Shown: one piece after another, positions 42,994-54,826 of the stretch
How positions within the stretch are numbered: position 1 is the stretch's first letter
Layout: each line of letters opens with the position of its first letter
DNA from: Scleromitrula shiraiana
Taxonomy: Eukaryota > Ascomycota > Leotiomycetes > Helotiales > Sclerotiniaceae
Direction of reading: 5' to 3'
Assembly (NCBI GenBank): GCA_028455995.1
Contig: JABELC010000002.1
Coordinates: forward strand, 1,550,001-1,614,000
DNA length: 64,000 nucleotides
Notes under the pieces: model-generated
Told to the model about the DNA's origin: nothing
Seen by the model: only the letters and a program-made list of their open reading frames with translations
Database searches by the model: none
Program-made: the position numbers and the translations under genes

Positions 42994-44647
42994 ATGCGTA
43001 TATATACCTTAATTGCCGCGGTAGCTGGACCGATAGTTCTGGCAGCACCAGCACCAGTTCCAGCAGCTTTCCCCGAACCACTTCCACAAGGAGGAACTTT
43101 AACAAATCCCATAACAGGGCTCGTATCAGGTCTCGTAAATGGGGTGCTTGATGTAGGCAGTGTGGTGTCAGCTGTTCCTAATGTTTTGACTTCCCTAGCG
43201 GACGTTCTGTCCGCTGCTGATGCAGTAGAAAGTAAGTGGCAATCTCGTTCTCGACAAAGAACCATTCCAGCTGACACAGTACAGAGGCTATTGCGAGTGG
43301 GTCTATCACAGGTACTGACGTACCAGTCATTGTACAGAAGTTATACTCGGCTGTTCAACCTACCTCAGTACCCACGAATATCGCACAAGCTCAACAACTA
43401 GCTGCTGGCGCTTGGGGAGTGGCAAATCCTAGTGCATCACCAGTAGCATCAGGAAACATCTTAGCAAATGCTTTGCAGCTTATTAATCAGGGCTTCACTT
43501 CAGATGATATTAGATCTATTGCATCTGGAGGTGTAAGTAAAATCGAGCCCTAACAGAAATACATACATAGTACTGAGAGATCACAGAACCCATTCTTGAA
43601 CTCCCCAAATAACAACAACCCTACAGTACCATCATCAAAAATATTTTACAACAATGTCAAGGGAAACGCACAATTTACCGTCTCCGAAGCTACCCTTCGA
43701 GCGGCGATGTATATCCCACCTGCATTCACCTGGGGCAAGAAACAACCCGTTATTATGTCTCCTGGTACAGGGGCATACGGATATAATAATTTTCGATCCA
43801 ATATTGGCAAACTTTTAGCTCAGACGAGCTACGCAGATCCTGTTTATTTGAACATTCCAAATGCCTTGCTAGGAGATGTACAAGCTCATGCTGAATATGT
43901 CGCATATGCGCTTCAATACTTCAACGTAATGACAGGGGAAAAACCTGCAATCGTGACGTGGTCACAAGGTTCCCTCAATGCTCAATGGGCATTCAGTTCG
44001 TACCATCTATAATAACTTCTCTATTTTATATCAGCTAACGAATAATAGAATATTGGCCATCAATTCCAAAGATCGTCACAGACCACATCGCTATCTCCCC
44101 AGATTATCACGGCACAATTCTCGCATACATTCTCTGTCCCGGTTTTGACACAGCTAACGACATTGCATGTGTCCCAGCTGTTCTTCAACAACAATATCAA
44201 TCCAATTTTGTCAACAAACTTCGTTCTAACGGCGGTGACTCTGCCTATGTCCCCACAACAACGGTATATTCCCTCACCGATGAGATTGTACAACCTCAAA
44301 TCGGCACTGCTGCATCAGGGTTCATCAAAGACGATCGAAACGTGGGAGCAAGTAACACCTTTCTCCAGGGAGCATGTCTTGGCTTGCCTGCAGGCGGTCT
44401 TTACACACATGAAGGTGTCCTCTACAACCCAGTAGCATACGCGCTTGTTACTGATGCTTTGACGCACGATGGACCTGGATCATTCGACCGTGTATCTGGC
44501 CAATGCGGTAACATCGTCGCACCAGGCATTAGTTTAGCCGATGTTATTGAAACAGAATCACTTATTCCGTTGGCGGTTCTGAATATCTTCAGTTACACGC
44601 CTAAGATTACGTCCGAGCCGGGTTTGAAATCGTACGCTACTTTTTAA
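42994..44647 (+). CDS. Secreted lipase of the Candida antarctica lipase B (CalB) type
   Basis: Exons 42994-43231, 43285-43532, 43587-43995 and 44049-44647 give 497 residues. A signal peptide covers about residues 1-18 (MRIYTLIAAVAGPIVLAA), followed by an Ala/Pro propeptide. The catalytic region carries the CalB-type nucleophile motif TWSQGS (Ser about 288), in place of the usual GxSxG. The acid is in YSLTDEIVQPQ (Asp about 376) and the histidine in THEGVLYNPVAY (His about 419). MSPGTGAYGYNNFRSN probably carries the oxyanion-hole region. CalB itself is about 320 residues; the extra 150 here are N-terminal, helical and of unknown role. The expected activity is hydrolysis of carboxylic esters and lipids outside the cell. 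Confidence 0.88.
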
Positions 44648-46323
44648 TTTATCTGAAATAATGCATGGCGTTTGGGAGTGAGCGGATACTACAGCTTAAT
44701 GAATGGTGATAGGAATGGGATGATAGGATTGATCCTTTTGGCGCCTAAAATGTTGGGCTTGCCGCACTCTGTAATATATTGTTGGAGTTTTAATTGTTTC
44801 GTTTCCTTGTTGTGGTTCTACGATCCCACCTATTGGTGCCGTTGGTTGGAATACGCACTTAGGTTTGTTTTCAAGATGGGAGAAGCGAGATGCGGCGGAT
44901 CACCAAGTTAGTTATAGTTATATTTAGATTAATGACGGAAACAGGTAATGGGAACGAGGAGCCAAAACAATAATGAAGTTCATTCCACGTACTATATAGG
45001 CAAATGAAATGGTTGTTGACCTGCATAATACTATACCTCAAACTCGATCGATCTGTTGTTAACTGTGCTGTGGAAAACACAGTCCAGAGTTTCTGAAACG
45101 ACGGGCCCGGCTGATATGTTACTAGTATTAGATAATCTTATACATACTTCTCCCCTAAACGAAGGTTAACCAGCGGGTTGGGTTTACAATATGAAGACCT
45201 GTATGCTCTCAATAGCCAGATACCTCAAAATACCTTCATCGCCTCATCGCGCAGGTCAAAAAAATCTGCAAAACACCTATTCAAGTTTTTGTTGAGGAGG
45301 GAAGTATTGTTAGTATCACCAACCATGCAATAGTGAAGGGCAGTGCTTCTAGATACGACACACAACGCGAACAAATAAGTGAAAAAATATGCCCATAACC
45401 AGATCCGCGCCTCGATATCCAGGTGTCCGGCGGAAATTCTGATCTGAATATCGGCTCACTTTGTCTAGCAGCCACAGCGAGTGTATGACATGAGAGGCAG
45501 ACGGTAATCATTGGGAGATATCAATCCCGTTCTGGTCATTGGAGGTATGTCATGCTGCAACAAAGGTAGTATCAAAATGTTGATATAATCGCTCTTCACC
45601 GTTGCGAGCCCATGTCATTCTTCGATGAGGGGGGGGAAGTAGACTAGACTAAATTAAACAGGCAGTAGCTTGATCTTTGAGCATTAACACGCACGCCCTT
45701 CATAGACTTGAAGATAGATACACGCGATGGTATTATCGCCGCCAGTAGGACCCCCACTGTGGTGTGCTGGCTCCCGGATGCATCATACTCTCCAACTTGA
45801 CGACAGATGGCGGAGCATTAAGCTACTATCGTCAGATTGATAACCATGCTGGTGGGATTGCGTGCCTGTGAATGTTGGGTCTATTTTACTGGTGCACGTC
45901 ATCACAAGCGAGAACACTCAACCCCCAAGACCTACCTCTATCCCTAGATATTTAAACGTGGGAGCTGGGCTGACATGTGTGACGCTAGTGCTATGCTCGT
46001 CTGATTTCTCATTCGCTTGTATGTTGATGTTGCGTGGGTGGATCTTAAATATATATATACCTCATCCCAGGTATCTGTTGTGTTTAGCTTCGCTGTCGAT
46101 TGCCAAAGTTGGCAGATTGTTAATGAAATCTTCCGTTTGTTCCATCTCAACGTAATCATATACCATTCTTCTTTCAATCAGGGTCACAGCATGATGGGTG
46201 ATCTGTCCATTAATTTATGTGAATATCCAATAACGAGTGAGGTGTAGAGTATAACTGATCTTCTGGATAACGAGCAAGATTCTACGACACTGCATGGTAT
46301 TAAAGCTATGAGTATGATGTTTT
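44648..46323. other. Long intergenic stretch, no intact gene
   Basis: 1.7 kb with no supportable frame. A G9 run occurs near 45630-45637 and a TATATATA stretch near 46050. I looked for the Cys6 zinc cluster that should precede the regulator-like pseudogene downstream and did not find it. Confidence 0.45.
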
Positions 46324-47517
46324 ATGGTCGTATTCACAAGGATCAATATTGGAATACAACCATATTGTACAGCTCTTAGGCATTTAAGAGATGATTTACA
46401 AAGCCCAAGGGGAATGTATTCTGCAACATCTTTGAGAACTATTGATTATATGCCAATGTTTGAGGTTTGCAACTCGCAATACTTGAAGACAAATTGAGCT
46501 AACTAACGTTTAATAGCTGATGGCTTCCCCGGCTGGGTTTGGAATTATCGGGCATATGCAAGGTTTCCAACGAATGTGCAAAATGCTTGGACCAAAATGC
46601 TATCGAACGGCCGTTGACTTAGAGACGTCCGAGATGGCCAGACACAGTATTATGTACTCACACATAGAACAAAAAGAACGTTGCTTTCTAGCGGAACCCG
46701 AATGGCTTGCACTTCCATGGCAAGAGACACCACAGCCTAAATCTCCTAGAGCACAATTGTATGATAGATTTGTTCACATACCTGGATTACTTGCAGACAT
46801 CGAAAACTTGAAAACTAGAGTAGATTACTCGCTTGAGGAAATTGATAGATTGGCCCAAGATGTTGATCACCTCATATTTGAGTGAGTAATATTCGCGGCC
46901 CAACTTTCGTACTTTCGAGTTCAGCCATTCCGAGTTACCAAGAAATAGAAAGACTGACTCATTTTCAACAACTTAGGCTTTGCAAGTGGCGCAGTGCCCG
47001 GGAATCTCTCAATCCTTCTTGCTGTGCACGTCTTCCATTCCATTTACAGCAATACTCCGAAAACCTACCACCGAATACCTTCATCCCACTTCAGTTCACA
47101 AACCTTCAAGTCTCTCGCGAATATCTTCTTTACAACACCACTCTACTTCTTCTCCACCGTATCCGTCTATTCTTAACTTCATCGAACTACGTCCCCACAC
47201 CATCACTTTCACCTCATTCCGTTCCCTTCACACCCACGAATCCACTTCTTCTCTCTCCACATACCAAAAAATCCCTTCAAGATATAGAGTCTGAAATCTG
47301 CGCTTGCTTAGACTATATGTTATTAGATTCTCACGTGGTTGCGGGCTCCATGTATTTTCTCTATCCGATACGAGTCGCTTTTGAAATGTTTGAGGAAGGT
47401 AGCTGGGGTTGAAATTACATTGCGGAGAAGCTACACAGAATTGCGGATGTTGCAGGCTTGGAGTTGAGGAGAGGGATCATGCCAAATGGGTTGTTGGGGA
47501 GATTGATGATCGAATAA
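46324..47517 (+). pseudogene. Headless Zn2Cys6-type transcription factor, pseudogene
   Basis: Exon-like segments 46324-46464, 46517-46881 and 46977-47409 join in one frame with good splice signals (GTTTGC...AATAG, GTGAGT...CTTAG). They encode the C-terminal half of a fungal-specific transcription factor: ALRHLRDDLQSP, MPMFELMASPAGFGIIGHMQG, LAQDVDHLIFE, LQVSREYLLYNTTLLLLHRI and a CACLDYMLLDSHVVAGSMY helix. Two defects suggest a pseudogene. No zinc cluster or other DNA-binding domain can be found upstream. A TGA at 47410 interrupts a clearly homologous continuation (NYIAEKLHRIADVAGLELRRG) that runs to a TAA at 47515. If the TGA is a real stop, the product would be about 313 residues. Confidence 0.6.
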
Positions 47518-48310
47518 GGAGGGGGGCTTGATGGCAAAAGCTCGAGCGAGATGTTATGGGTTGGAGGGGATAAATGGCCAGCTTGATATGAATTATGCGA
47601 TTCCAAATGAGTATGTAGATGCTGAAGGTGAATTGGAGGATATTGGGACTTATGGTGTAATCTTTTAATACGAAAAGGATTTATTTCGAAATGTTGGGGG
47701 ACTTGCTAAAAATATGGAGTTTGGCGTTTGAAATCGTAAAATGATATCTGGGGAATTTATGTCAAATCTTGGCTGGAAGAAACGGATATTGAGGTCATCA
47801 AATAAGCAAATGAATATTTGCCAGATGTACTATTATTACATAGATATATAGATATATATATATACATAAATATATATGGAAGTAGTCATAAACACCTATT
47901 GCCTACTTAAGTAATCAGCTTCCTGTGGTGAACATAACGTAATAATATCAGCTTCCTGATTATGCACATACATGTGGGTCAAAACCTTCATTTACGCAAT
48001 CCAATTGGACACTCGAGTCATACAAACAGCCAGCTAAGATGTCTATCCAGTAATGAAAAAGCTCGCTACCGGCCGGGAAAAATGGAGAAGCGGCACAATT
48101 AGTTTGGATTCTGGAATAATGTAAAGTGTGTTTTTCTCTTCATATTATTCTCCATCTTCCCTCCCCACTCTCACAACACCCAATTTCATATCCCTCCCTT
48201 CCTTCTTTACTGATCACAGTTTTCTTTTTCTGGGTACATTGGTAACAAGTTATATAATCACGTTTTTGGAAATATACTTATCATACTGTTCACACCAAAG
48301 GGTGTAGCGA
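47518..48310. other. Intergenic, promoter side of the MFS gene
   Basis: Contains a TA-rich microsatellite (ATATATAGATATATATATATA) near 47840-47875 and a C/T-rich stretch at 48135-48230, typical of a fungal promoter. No gene seen. Confidence 0.45.
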
Positions 48311-49867
48311 ATGCAAGGGATCGGGAAAACCTATGCAGAGGACACCTGCCTAAAAAACCCTATCGACGTCCCTGCACCTAGTGCACACGGAGGAAACCCA
48401 AACGCACAATTTGAAAATGAAAAAAGTTTGAGGATAGACCATTCGACAACGAAGGAGAATCTGTCAATGGGAAAGGACGAAGGCGACCCTGCTGTCACTA
48501 GTTCTACCGAAAAAGGGGATCTGGAGAATGGTGTTGTTCGAAATGGCCCTAGTGAGGGGCCAGATGACGCTTCACTCAGTGATCAGGAGAAGAAAGATGA
48601 TTTTCCGGAGGGTGGCCTGAAGGGTTGGTCTGTTGTGTTTGGGTCGTTTTGCGGATCGTTTTCCGTGTTTGGTATTATTAACAGTACGGCGATTCTACTC
48701 GAATATCTCAGCACTCACCAGTTAAAAGATTATAGTCCTAGTCAAGTCGGATGGATTTTTGGCGTCTCTCTATTCTTAACTTTCTTCCTTGGTGCCCCGA
48801 TCGGCCCTATCTTTGATGCCTATGGTCCGAGAGCATTGATTTTTAGTGGAAGTATATTGTTGGTTCTTTCCACAATGTTGTTAGGAGAGTGTACCCGTAG
48901 GTCTTCTTTATCTAACTAGGGTTGTATTTGTATTAATTTCTGCGATATAGAATATTGGCACTTCTTCATGGTCTACGGTGTACTCAATGGAATGGGAGGG
49001 TGTTTGATTAACACTCCATGTCTCGCATCTATCGGCCATTATTTCCTCGTCAAACGGGGCAACGCCACCGGAATTGCAATGACAGCTGGAAGTCTTGGTG
49101 GTATCATATTCCCACTGATGCTTCAACGTCTGTTTCCCATGCTTGGGTTTGCATGGGCAACCCGAATCTTGGGCTTCATTCTTATTGTGCTTCTTGTTCT
49201 TGCAAATCTTCTAGTAAGAAGTCGTTTGCCACACAGAAAGATTCCCAGTATTAGCAAGATTCTTCCCGACTTAAATGTCTTCAAGGATCTGCCTTTCCTC
49301 CTCATAACTATGGGAATTTTTCTCCTAGAATGGGGGATATTTGTTCCTCTGGGTTATTTGACACCTTTTGTCGTAGCACAAGGTCAATCCACGGCCTTCA
49401 GTTACCAAATCATCGCTATCATGAACGCTGGTTCTGTGCTTGGTCGATTTGGAGCAGGCTGGGCCGCAGATCTAATCGGTAGATTAAATACACTCATAAT
49501 CTCCGTTGCCCTATGCGTCGTGTCTTGCTTAGCACTTTGGTTGCCGGCCAAAAATTCAACAGCGATGACTATCGTTTTCGCCGTTTTTTTCGGATGTTTT
49601 AGTGGGAGTAACCTAAGTCTAGCCCCAGTATGTGTCGGACAAATGTGCAAGACTGAACATTACGGCCAGTACTATGCCACTTGCTGGATGGTGGTGTCAT
49701 TTGGGACTTTGACCTGTCTGCCTATCGCTGGACAAATTTTGACTGCCAATGGAGGTCATTATATGGGATTGATCATCTTCGCAGGATTGTCTTATGCCTT
49801 GGCTGGGTCTTTTCTGATTTTTGCCAGGGTTCTTGCCGTGGGATGGTCTGTTAAGACGATCTACTAA
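48311..49867 (+). CDS. MFS transporter, monocarboxylate (MCT)-like
   Basis: Exons 48311-48896 and 48951-49867 give 500 residues. The 54-base intron falls between GECT and QYWHFFMVYG. About 95 hydrophilic N-terminal residues end in the family motif DFPEGGLKGWSVVFGSF. Twelve membrane segments follow, with GWIFGVSLFLTFFLGAPIG, GVLNGMGGCLINTPCLASIGHYF, FPLMLQRLFP and GSVLGRFGAGWAADLIGRLN. These match the fungal monocarboxylate permease-like branch of the major facilitator superfamily. In yeasts, members carry riboflavin (Mch5) or have no known substrate, so none is assigned. The start ATG is the first in the frame; the acidic N-tail may be a regulatory or turnover region. Confidence 0.88.
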
Positions 49868-50784
49868 GCGGGTTTGATATGGGATGAAAAAAGTGAATAT
49901 CGCAAACGTCATAACTCTGATGAGTCTGGTCTCCTCTTCACCCAGGCCATATCTCAGTCCCAAATTCACTTTGAAAGATCTTCACCCTCATCCAAAGTTC
50001 ACTACACCTTCACTTCACTTCACTTCACTTCGCTCCTCCCCTTAAATAGTTTTGCTATATATCTCGATTTCACCAAATCTTCGGATAAACTTCATTACAC
50101 CAAAAAGAGGAAATATACGAACCTCATCCTTTTAACCTCTTAATAAGCACGTCCAATATATTATTTCAGTTTACTATTTTTCACCCGATCTCATCTCCGA
50201 AAAAGAAATCGATCTCGGTTCAATTCTCAATTCACCAATCTTAACCCAATCAACATTCACTATCATAATAACTTCATTCTTATGCACATATCAAAAGTTT
50301 GGCTGTAAATTTCGATGTTAATTTTGCCACATCCCATACTGATCAATGTATTGAATTCTATGAATCTCATTATTCTTCTCTTCTTCTACAAGCCAAAAGG
50401 CTGAAATGTTCCGATCTGGTCATTTATGCGCGGATTTAAGACGAGTTGCTAGGTTAGACGGAGTGAGTGAGACTCACCTAAGCACGACGGAATTTACAAT
50501 ATGGATAATGTAAGACCAGATATGTGTTGTTCTTTATATATACATGTCTTATGTAGATAGATAATTTGTGCCATGAGCACTTCCATTCTTTATAACTAAT
50601 TCAATGAATACTTTCCCATTGAATGTTCCAACTGTGGATATGTTCTCTCCAAGTGCGTGTTCCATTCAATTTAAGAATTCCAAAGTCCTGTTTGATCCAA
50701 CAACAAATTCTTAATGAACTACTTGAAGTCTTGAGTTATTCCTAGCCTGTTCCCCATACTTTATCAGAAATACGGTACTGGAAT
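49868..50784. other. Intergenic, no gene seen
   Basis: Contains a CACTT microsatellite near 50007-50032. Around 50600-50690 lies a fragment with TTGAATGTTCCAACTGTGG, which resembles units of the dispersed repeat. No supportable frame. Confidence 0.45.
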
Positions 50785-51410
50785 TTAAATCATGGATGTG
50801 AAAGCCAACACCGAGGTACCCCAACCGACCCCCAGATGCGCATATAATCCAGGTCCTGGCATCGGTAAAAGTGCAGCAGCATATACTGAGAAAGCGTCGA
50901 CAGGATAGCTATGATATCATGCAATGTTTGTGACGGACAAGCTGACAGCAATTAGGGCACTCCCCAGAACAGGTACAATCTATGGTAATCTGAATTCGGC
51001 AGACCAGCCATAGAGAAACAGATCTATGGGCATGGTAATGCTACCAAATATCATGGATGGGAGCCGATGTTCGGGTTTCATTCCTCCGGTCGTTGCCTTT
51101 TTCTTTACGATGTAGCGGTTCATGGTGAGTCTGCATACTATGGTGCTGATAGCACTGCCAATACTCCTACCCAGAAACATTGATCTGGTAGTGTTTTCTT
51201 TTCCGAACTATTGTAGCTATTCTTCAAATATTACCGTCATGGTGGCCATGATCAAGTATTGATAGCCACATATCACCGAAGCATAAGAAGACATGACTAG
51301 CACTATTGGCGAGAGTATGAGTATCTTTGCCGGACGTAAGATGGCCTCAGTGGCTTGGATCGACGTACTGCCATTCTAAGATTTTGGGTTTTCATTCATG
51401 GTCTGGAGGA
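50785..51410 (-). pseudogene. MFS drug/polyamine-type transporter, C-terminal pseudogene fragment
   Basis: Reverse-strand translation gives recognisable transporter sequence in pieces: AILRPAKILILSPIVLVMSS then YQYLIMATMTVIFEE, a damaged loop, FLGRSIGSAIS, KPEHRLPSMIFGSITMPIDL followed by LYGWSAEF, IVPVLGSALIA, and LPMPGPGLYAHLGVGWGTSV. This order matches the second half of fungal DHA1-type MFS transporters (REHRLP and GWSA are signature parts). It is broken by at least three in-frame stops, including TAG where the family has the Trp of W-I-V-P, and by deleted residues between VDAFSVYAA and LLPMPG. The N-terminal half is not visible. The G-to-A change at Trp is compatible with repeat-induced point mutation but also with ordinary decay. 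Confidence 0.75.
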
Positions 51411-53369
51411 ATGGTGAACAAAATTTAGATTACCTAGATGGTTTGTCTAAACCGCAGTCCCAGACTGATGGTATTACTTGCCCCATCACTAGATAGGCAT
51501 CTTATAGGAAAAGCTGCAACCGAGATAACACGAGTACTTGTTCCTTTGCTATTAATATAAAGGCCAACTTTCCAGTCATTTCACTTGAAGTCATAATTCA
51601 AGTTGAAGAATCAATTTCGTAAGAGGGATTGAAGAACTATAATACATGGATAAGCAGTATAATCAGTGCAATCATGAGGTATCGAAACGAATACTCCGAA
51701 TTGGCCAATGATGTATGTAATTTATATCCAACAGGTTGGTAGATCGATCGGGAACCTTCCTCGAATCAAAAGCTTGAACCGGTGATATCACTCATATCCA
51801 CACTAACGGAAGCTCTAATATGCCTTTTATATCAATCTCGCACAATTTCGAGATGTTAAAAACAACATTTATTAAAGATCAAGCTGATGTGGCCATGATG
51901 CTGTAAACAATACTCGGATAGTGGATTGCAGCAAGTAGCACAGTTTTCTCTCTGGGTTACTGGCATTGGACCCGAATTCTTGCCAAATACTTTAACTTGT
52001 CTTCAATACAGTTGGAAGACGAGATGACTAATTTATATCATTTGATCTGTTGTTGGTACATGATAACCGGTGAAAACAATTAGATTAGATCTAAGTGCTT
52101 ACCTGGATATAGTGAATCAGGTACTTTAAGATAGGATGTAGTATACGAGAAGGGGCAGGCGAAGTTTAATAAATAGATACCAGTGTCCGCTAACATTCTC
52201 TGGTACTATCCAAGTGTTGATCATAAATTGACAAAAGAGTTCCCACCATTTCCTCAAAACTTAGAGCAATAGAGGAACTTGGACGGGTACCGGAAGATCT
52301 ACCAGAAATTACGGGTAGGAAGATGTTAGAGTCTAGTGCAGAGAGAGTGAAATAGTTCGGATCTCAGCCTCATTGACAACAAAGGGTGATGAGACTTGAA
52401 GTAGGGCAATACTACTGCCAAACTTAAGATTCTTTATAGACTTTTCTAACGTGGCCATCCCTTTGAACTCGGTAGCAATAAGGTGTTTGCTATTTTCCTA
52501 TAGATGCTTCATATTCATTGGAACCTTACAGATGATCCGGCCAGTCTGAATACACCCACAAGCTTGTAAAGTCCAACAGGTGCCATGGCCATGGTCTGGT
52601 CTCAGGAGGGCGGAAGGTATAGAGAAGAGAAGAAAATTATAGGGGAGGAAAACAAAGTGGCTCATGCACCAATCAATACAATAAGTTCGGTTGCCAGTTC
52701 AACACATAAGTGCACTTTTATTCTATTCTCCTCCACCAGCTCGAAAACGCGCTAGGACTTTCTTCTTTCTACCTTTCAATTCCCTCCAACAATAATTCAT
52801 TGAAAGTACTTGGACAAAATACAAAGACATTCAAATCTTCAACCTCCAAGAACATGTACGTATAGAGAGCTCATTCCTTTAACCTGTTACGAGTTTGTGA
52901 TACAGTGTCACCCTCCGTTTCCCTCCCCTAAACAAGAAGGGCATCTTGCTCCTCGCGAACTAATTTGCAAAGTTGCAAATTACAACACCACAAAACAGGC
53001 GAATCTTTGTTCGAGGGTCAAGATAATTCAAGATAACATTAGAAAAACATTATTTCCTTTAACTTTATATCATCCCCTATTCAAGGAGCCACGTGATTAC
53101 TCATTGATCCTGATTCAATATCTTTTGCCAGTATGGGTTGAAATTATCTGCAAGTGCATTCTACAAGTGTTCGTGCTCATGGTCTAGTAATGACAGCTCG
53201 AAGTTGAAGTCAATAACCAACGCCATTTTCTTGAAAGCTCATGTACAATTCTATAATTCATAGTTTATCAAACTGAAATCTCCTCATACACCATAGAAAC
53301 CCAAATCTACATTCTCATCATCCTCAACTTGGCATCTTATTCAAGGAGATCCATCAACCATCAACCATC
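51411..53369. other. Long intergenic stretch, no intact gene
   Basis: About 2 kb without a supportable gene. The N-terminal half of the MFS pseudogene could not be traced here. A 125-codon frame at 52810-53187 follows a C/T-rich, promoter-like stretch but has no recognisable features and no splice partners, so it was left out. Confidence 0.45.
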
Positions 53370-54317
53370 ATGCCGTACAACAACACCGCCATTCTTCCCC
53401 GCCATGAAGCAACAGGCACAACCCAACTACCATGTAAGTAACGCGTTCCTGGTAAATACTCACTGCTATGCATTCAACGACTAATTTCATAAAGTATCAC
53501 GTATCAAGAAGATAATCGGCGTTGATTCAGACATCCATATGTGTTCCAACAATGCCGCATTTGTCATTACCCTGGCTACTGTATGTATACACAGACATGC
53601 ACCTCCAACATACACCACACATCTCAAAAGCTAATACCTCCACCCACCCACCCACCAGGAAATGTTCATCCAATACATGGCCGAACAAGGGCACACCGTC
53701 GTCAAATCCGAGCGCAAACCCCGTCGCAACATCCAATACCGCGATCTCTGTAAGACCCGACCATCGTCCCTTCTCCCCCCAAAAGTTAACACTAACAAAC
53801 ACCCCCAGCATCCGCAGTATCCCACCTCGACAATCTCGAATTCCTCTCCGATATCATCCCCCGCACCATCCCCTACAAGGTCGTCAAATCAAAAGCCCAA
53901 GCCCACCCCACCAGCACCTCAACCAACCCATCCCACCCATCCAACTCCAAAGCACCCGTCACCAGCGATGGAGGCCCTTCTGAAAGTCCTCGTGGGATAG
54001 CCGTCCATGGACTCATGGATCCTCCTGTTAATGGCTCAGCATCAGGATCAGCATCAGCATCAGCATCAGCATCAGGATCAGGTGCTCCGCTAACTAGTAG
54101 GGGTATCATGAATGGATTTGTAGCTGCGAATCATCGTGGTGGTATGAGTTTGGATGGGTCGGGTGTAGGTGCGGGCGTGGGTGCGATTGTGATTGATGAG
54201 GAGGAGGATCCCAATGCGCAGTTATGGATGGAGAGTCAAAGTCAGAGTCAGGGTCAGGCGAATGGTCAGGCGAATGGTCATGCTAGACGGGATGGCGATG
54301 ATGTGGAGATGAGCTAA
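53370..54317 (+). CDS. DPB3: Histone-fold subunit of DNA polymerase epsilon (Dpb3/CHRAC-type)
   Basis: Exons 53370-53433, 53495-53580, 53659-53749 and 53809-54317 give 249 residues. Residues about 20-105 form an NF-YC/CBF-like histone fold: LPLSRIKKIIGVDSDIHMCS, AAFVITLATEMFIQYMAEQG, then RNIQYRDLSSAVSHLDNLEF and FLSDIIPRTIPY. This pattern fits the Dpb3/POLE4-CHRAC1 group better than NF-YC. The partner would be Dpb4, and the pair holds double-stranded DNA for polymerase epsilon and helps heterochromatin inheritance. The C-terminal 140 residues are low-complexity, with an (Ser-Ala/Gly)n tract around 54028-54080 made by an imperfect GCATCA/GGATCA repeat and a QSQSQGQANGQANG stretch. That tail is longer than in yeast and probably variable in length. 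Confidence 0.88.
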
Positions 54318-54826
54318 GGGGAGATTCTTTTTCTTCTTATGTGGGAGGGGTTCAAAATTGTTGATGTTCGCGGTATCTACTTTCCTACTACCTATAGGGA
54401 TGGGGGTACTGTCTTTTGTATGGTTTAGATCTTCTTCTCCTGTTTGTGCTTTTTGGCTGGAGTTTACCTTGTATGCATATATCAACCATAAATATGAAAA
54501 AGTTTTTAGAATCAAAATCAAGAATTTTGGAATAGAAGGAAGTTTTAATTGTTTACATCACTTCGACATTCTGCTTTTTAGGCACAAGGTAACAACACTC
54601 TATTATTCATGTCAGACAAGACGAATAGTAATAATATACACATGATGTGATGTATATTGAGCTCGAGAAATCTCTTGATACCCAAAGCAAGACGAGCCAG
54701 ACGCCTATGCATACTTTTCTTTTGAAAAATTTGAAAGAACGCCATCTTGGATATGCATTTATGATAATCCATTCGTTCAACTCTCCCATCCAGATGCAGT
54801 TCAGGTTCTCCTCTTTATTCACTCAC
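54318..54826. other. Intergenic between convergent genes
   Basis: About 0.5 kb between the DPB3 and LEA1 3' ends. No gene or repeat was recognised. Confidence 0.45.

Noticed and set aside
44060..44299. 79-codon reverse frame
   Set aside because: Antisense of the last lipase exon.
46017..46247. Frame just before the regulator-like pseudogene, considered as its missing DNA-binding exon
   Set aside because: It lacks the six-cysteine cluster and does not connect in frame by plausible splice sites.
50005..50035. Short direct repeats considered as a CRISPR-like or regulatory array
   Set aside because: A simple CACTT microsatellite; no spacers, and CRISPR arrays are not expected in a fungal nuclear genome.
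52810..53187. 125-codon frame after a promoter-like C/T-rich stretch
   Set aside because: No domain, no splice partners and mixed composition; could be a real orphan gene but there is not enough to annotate it.
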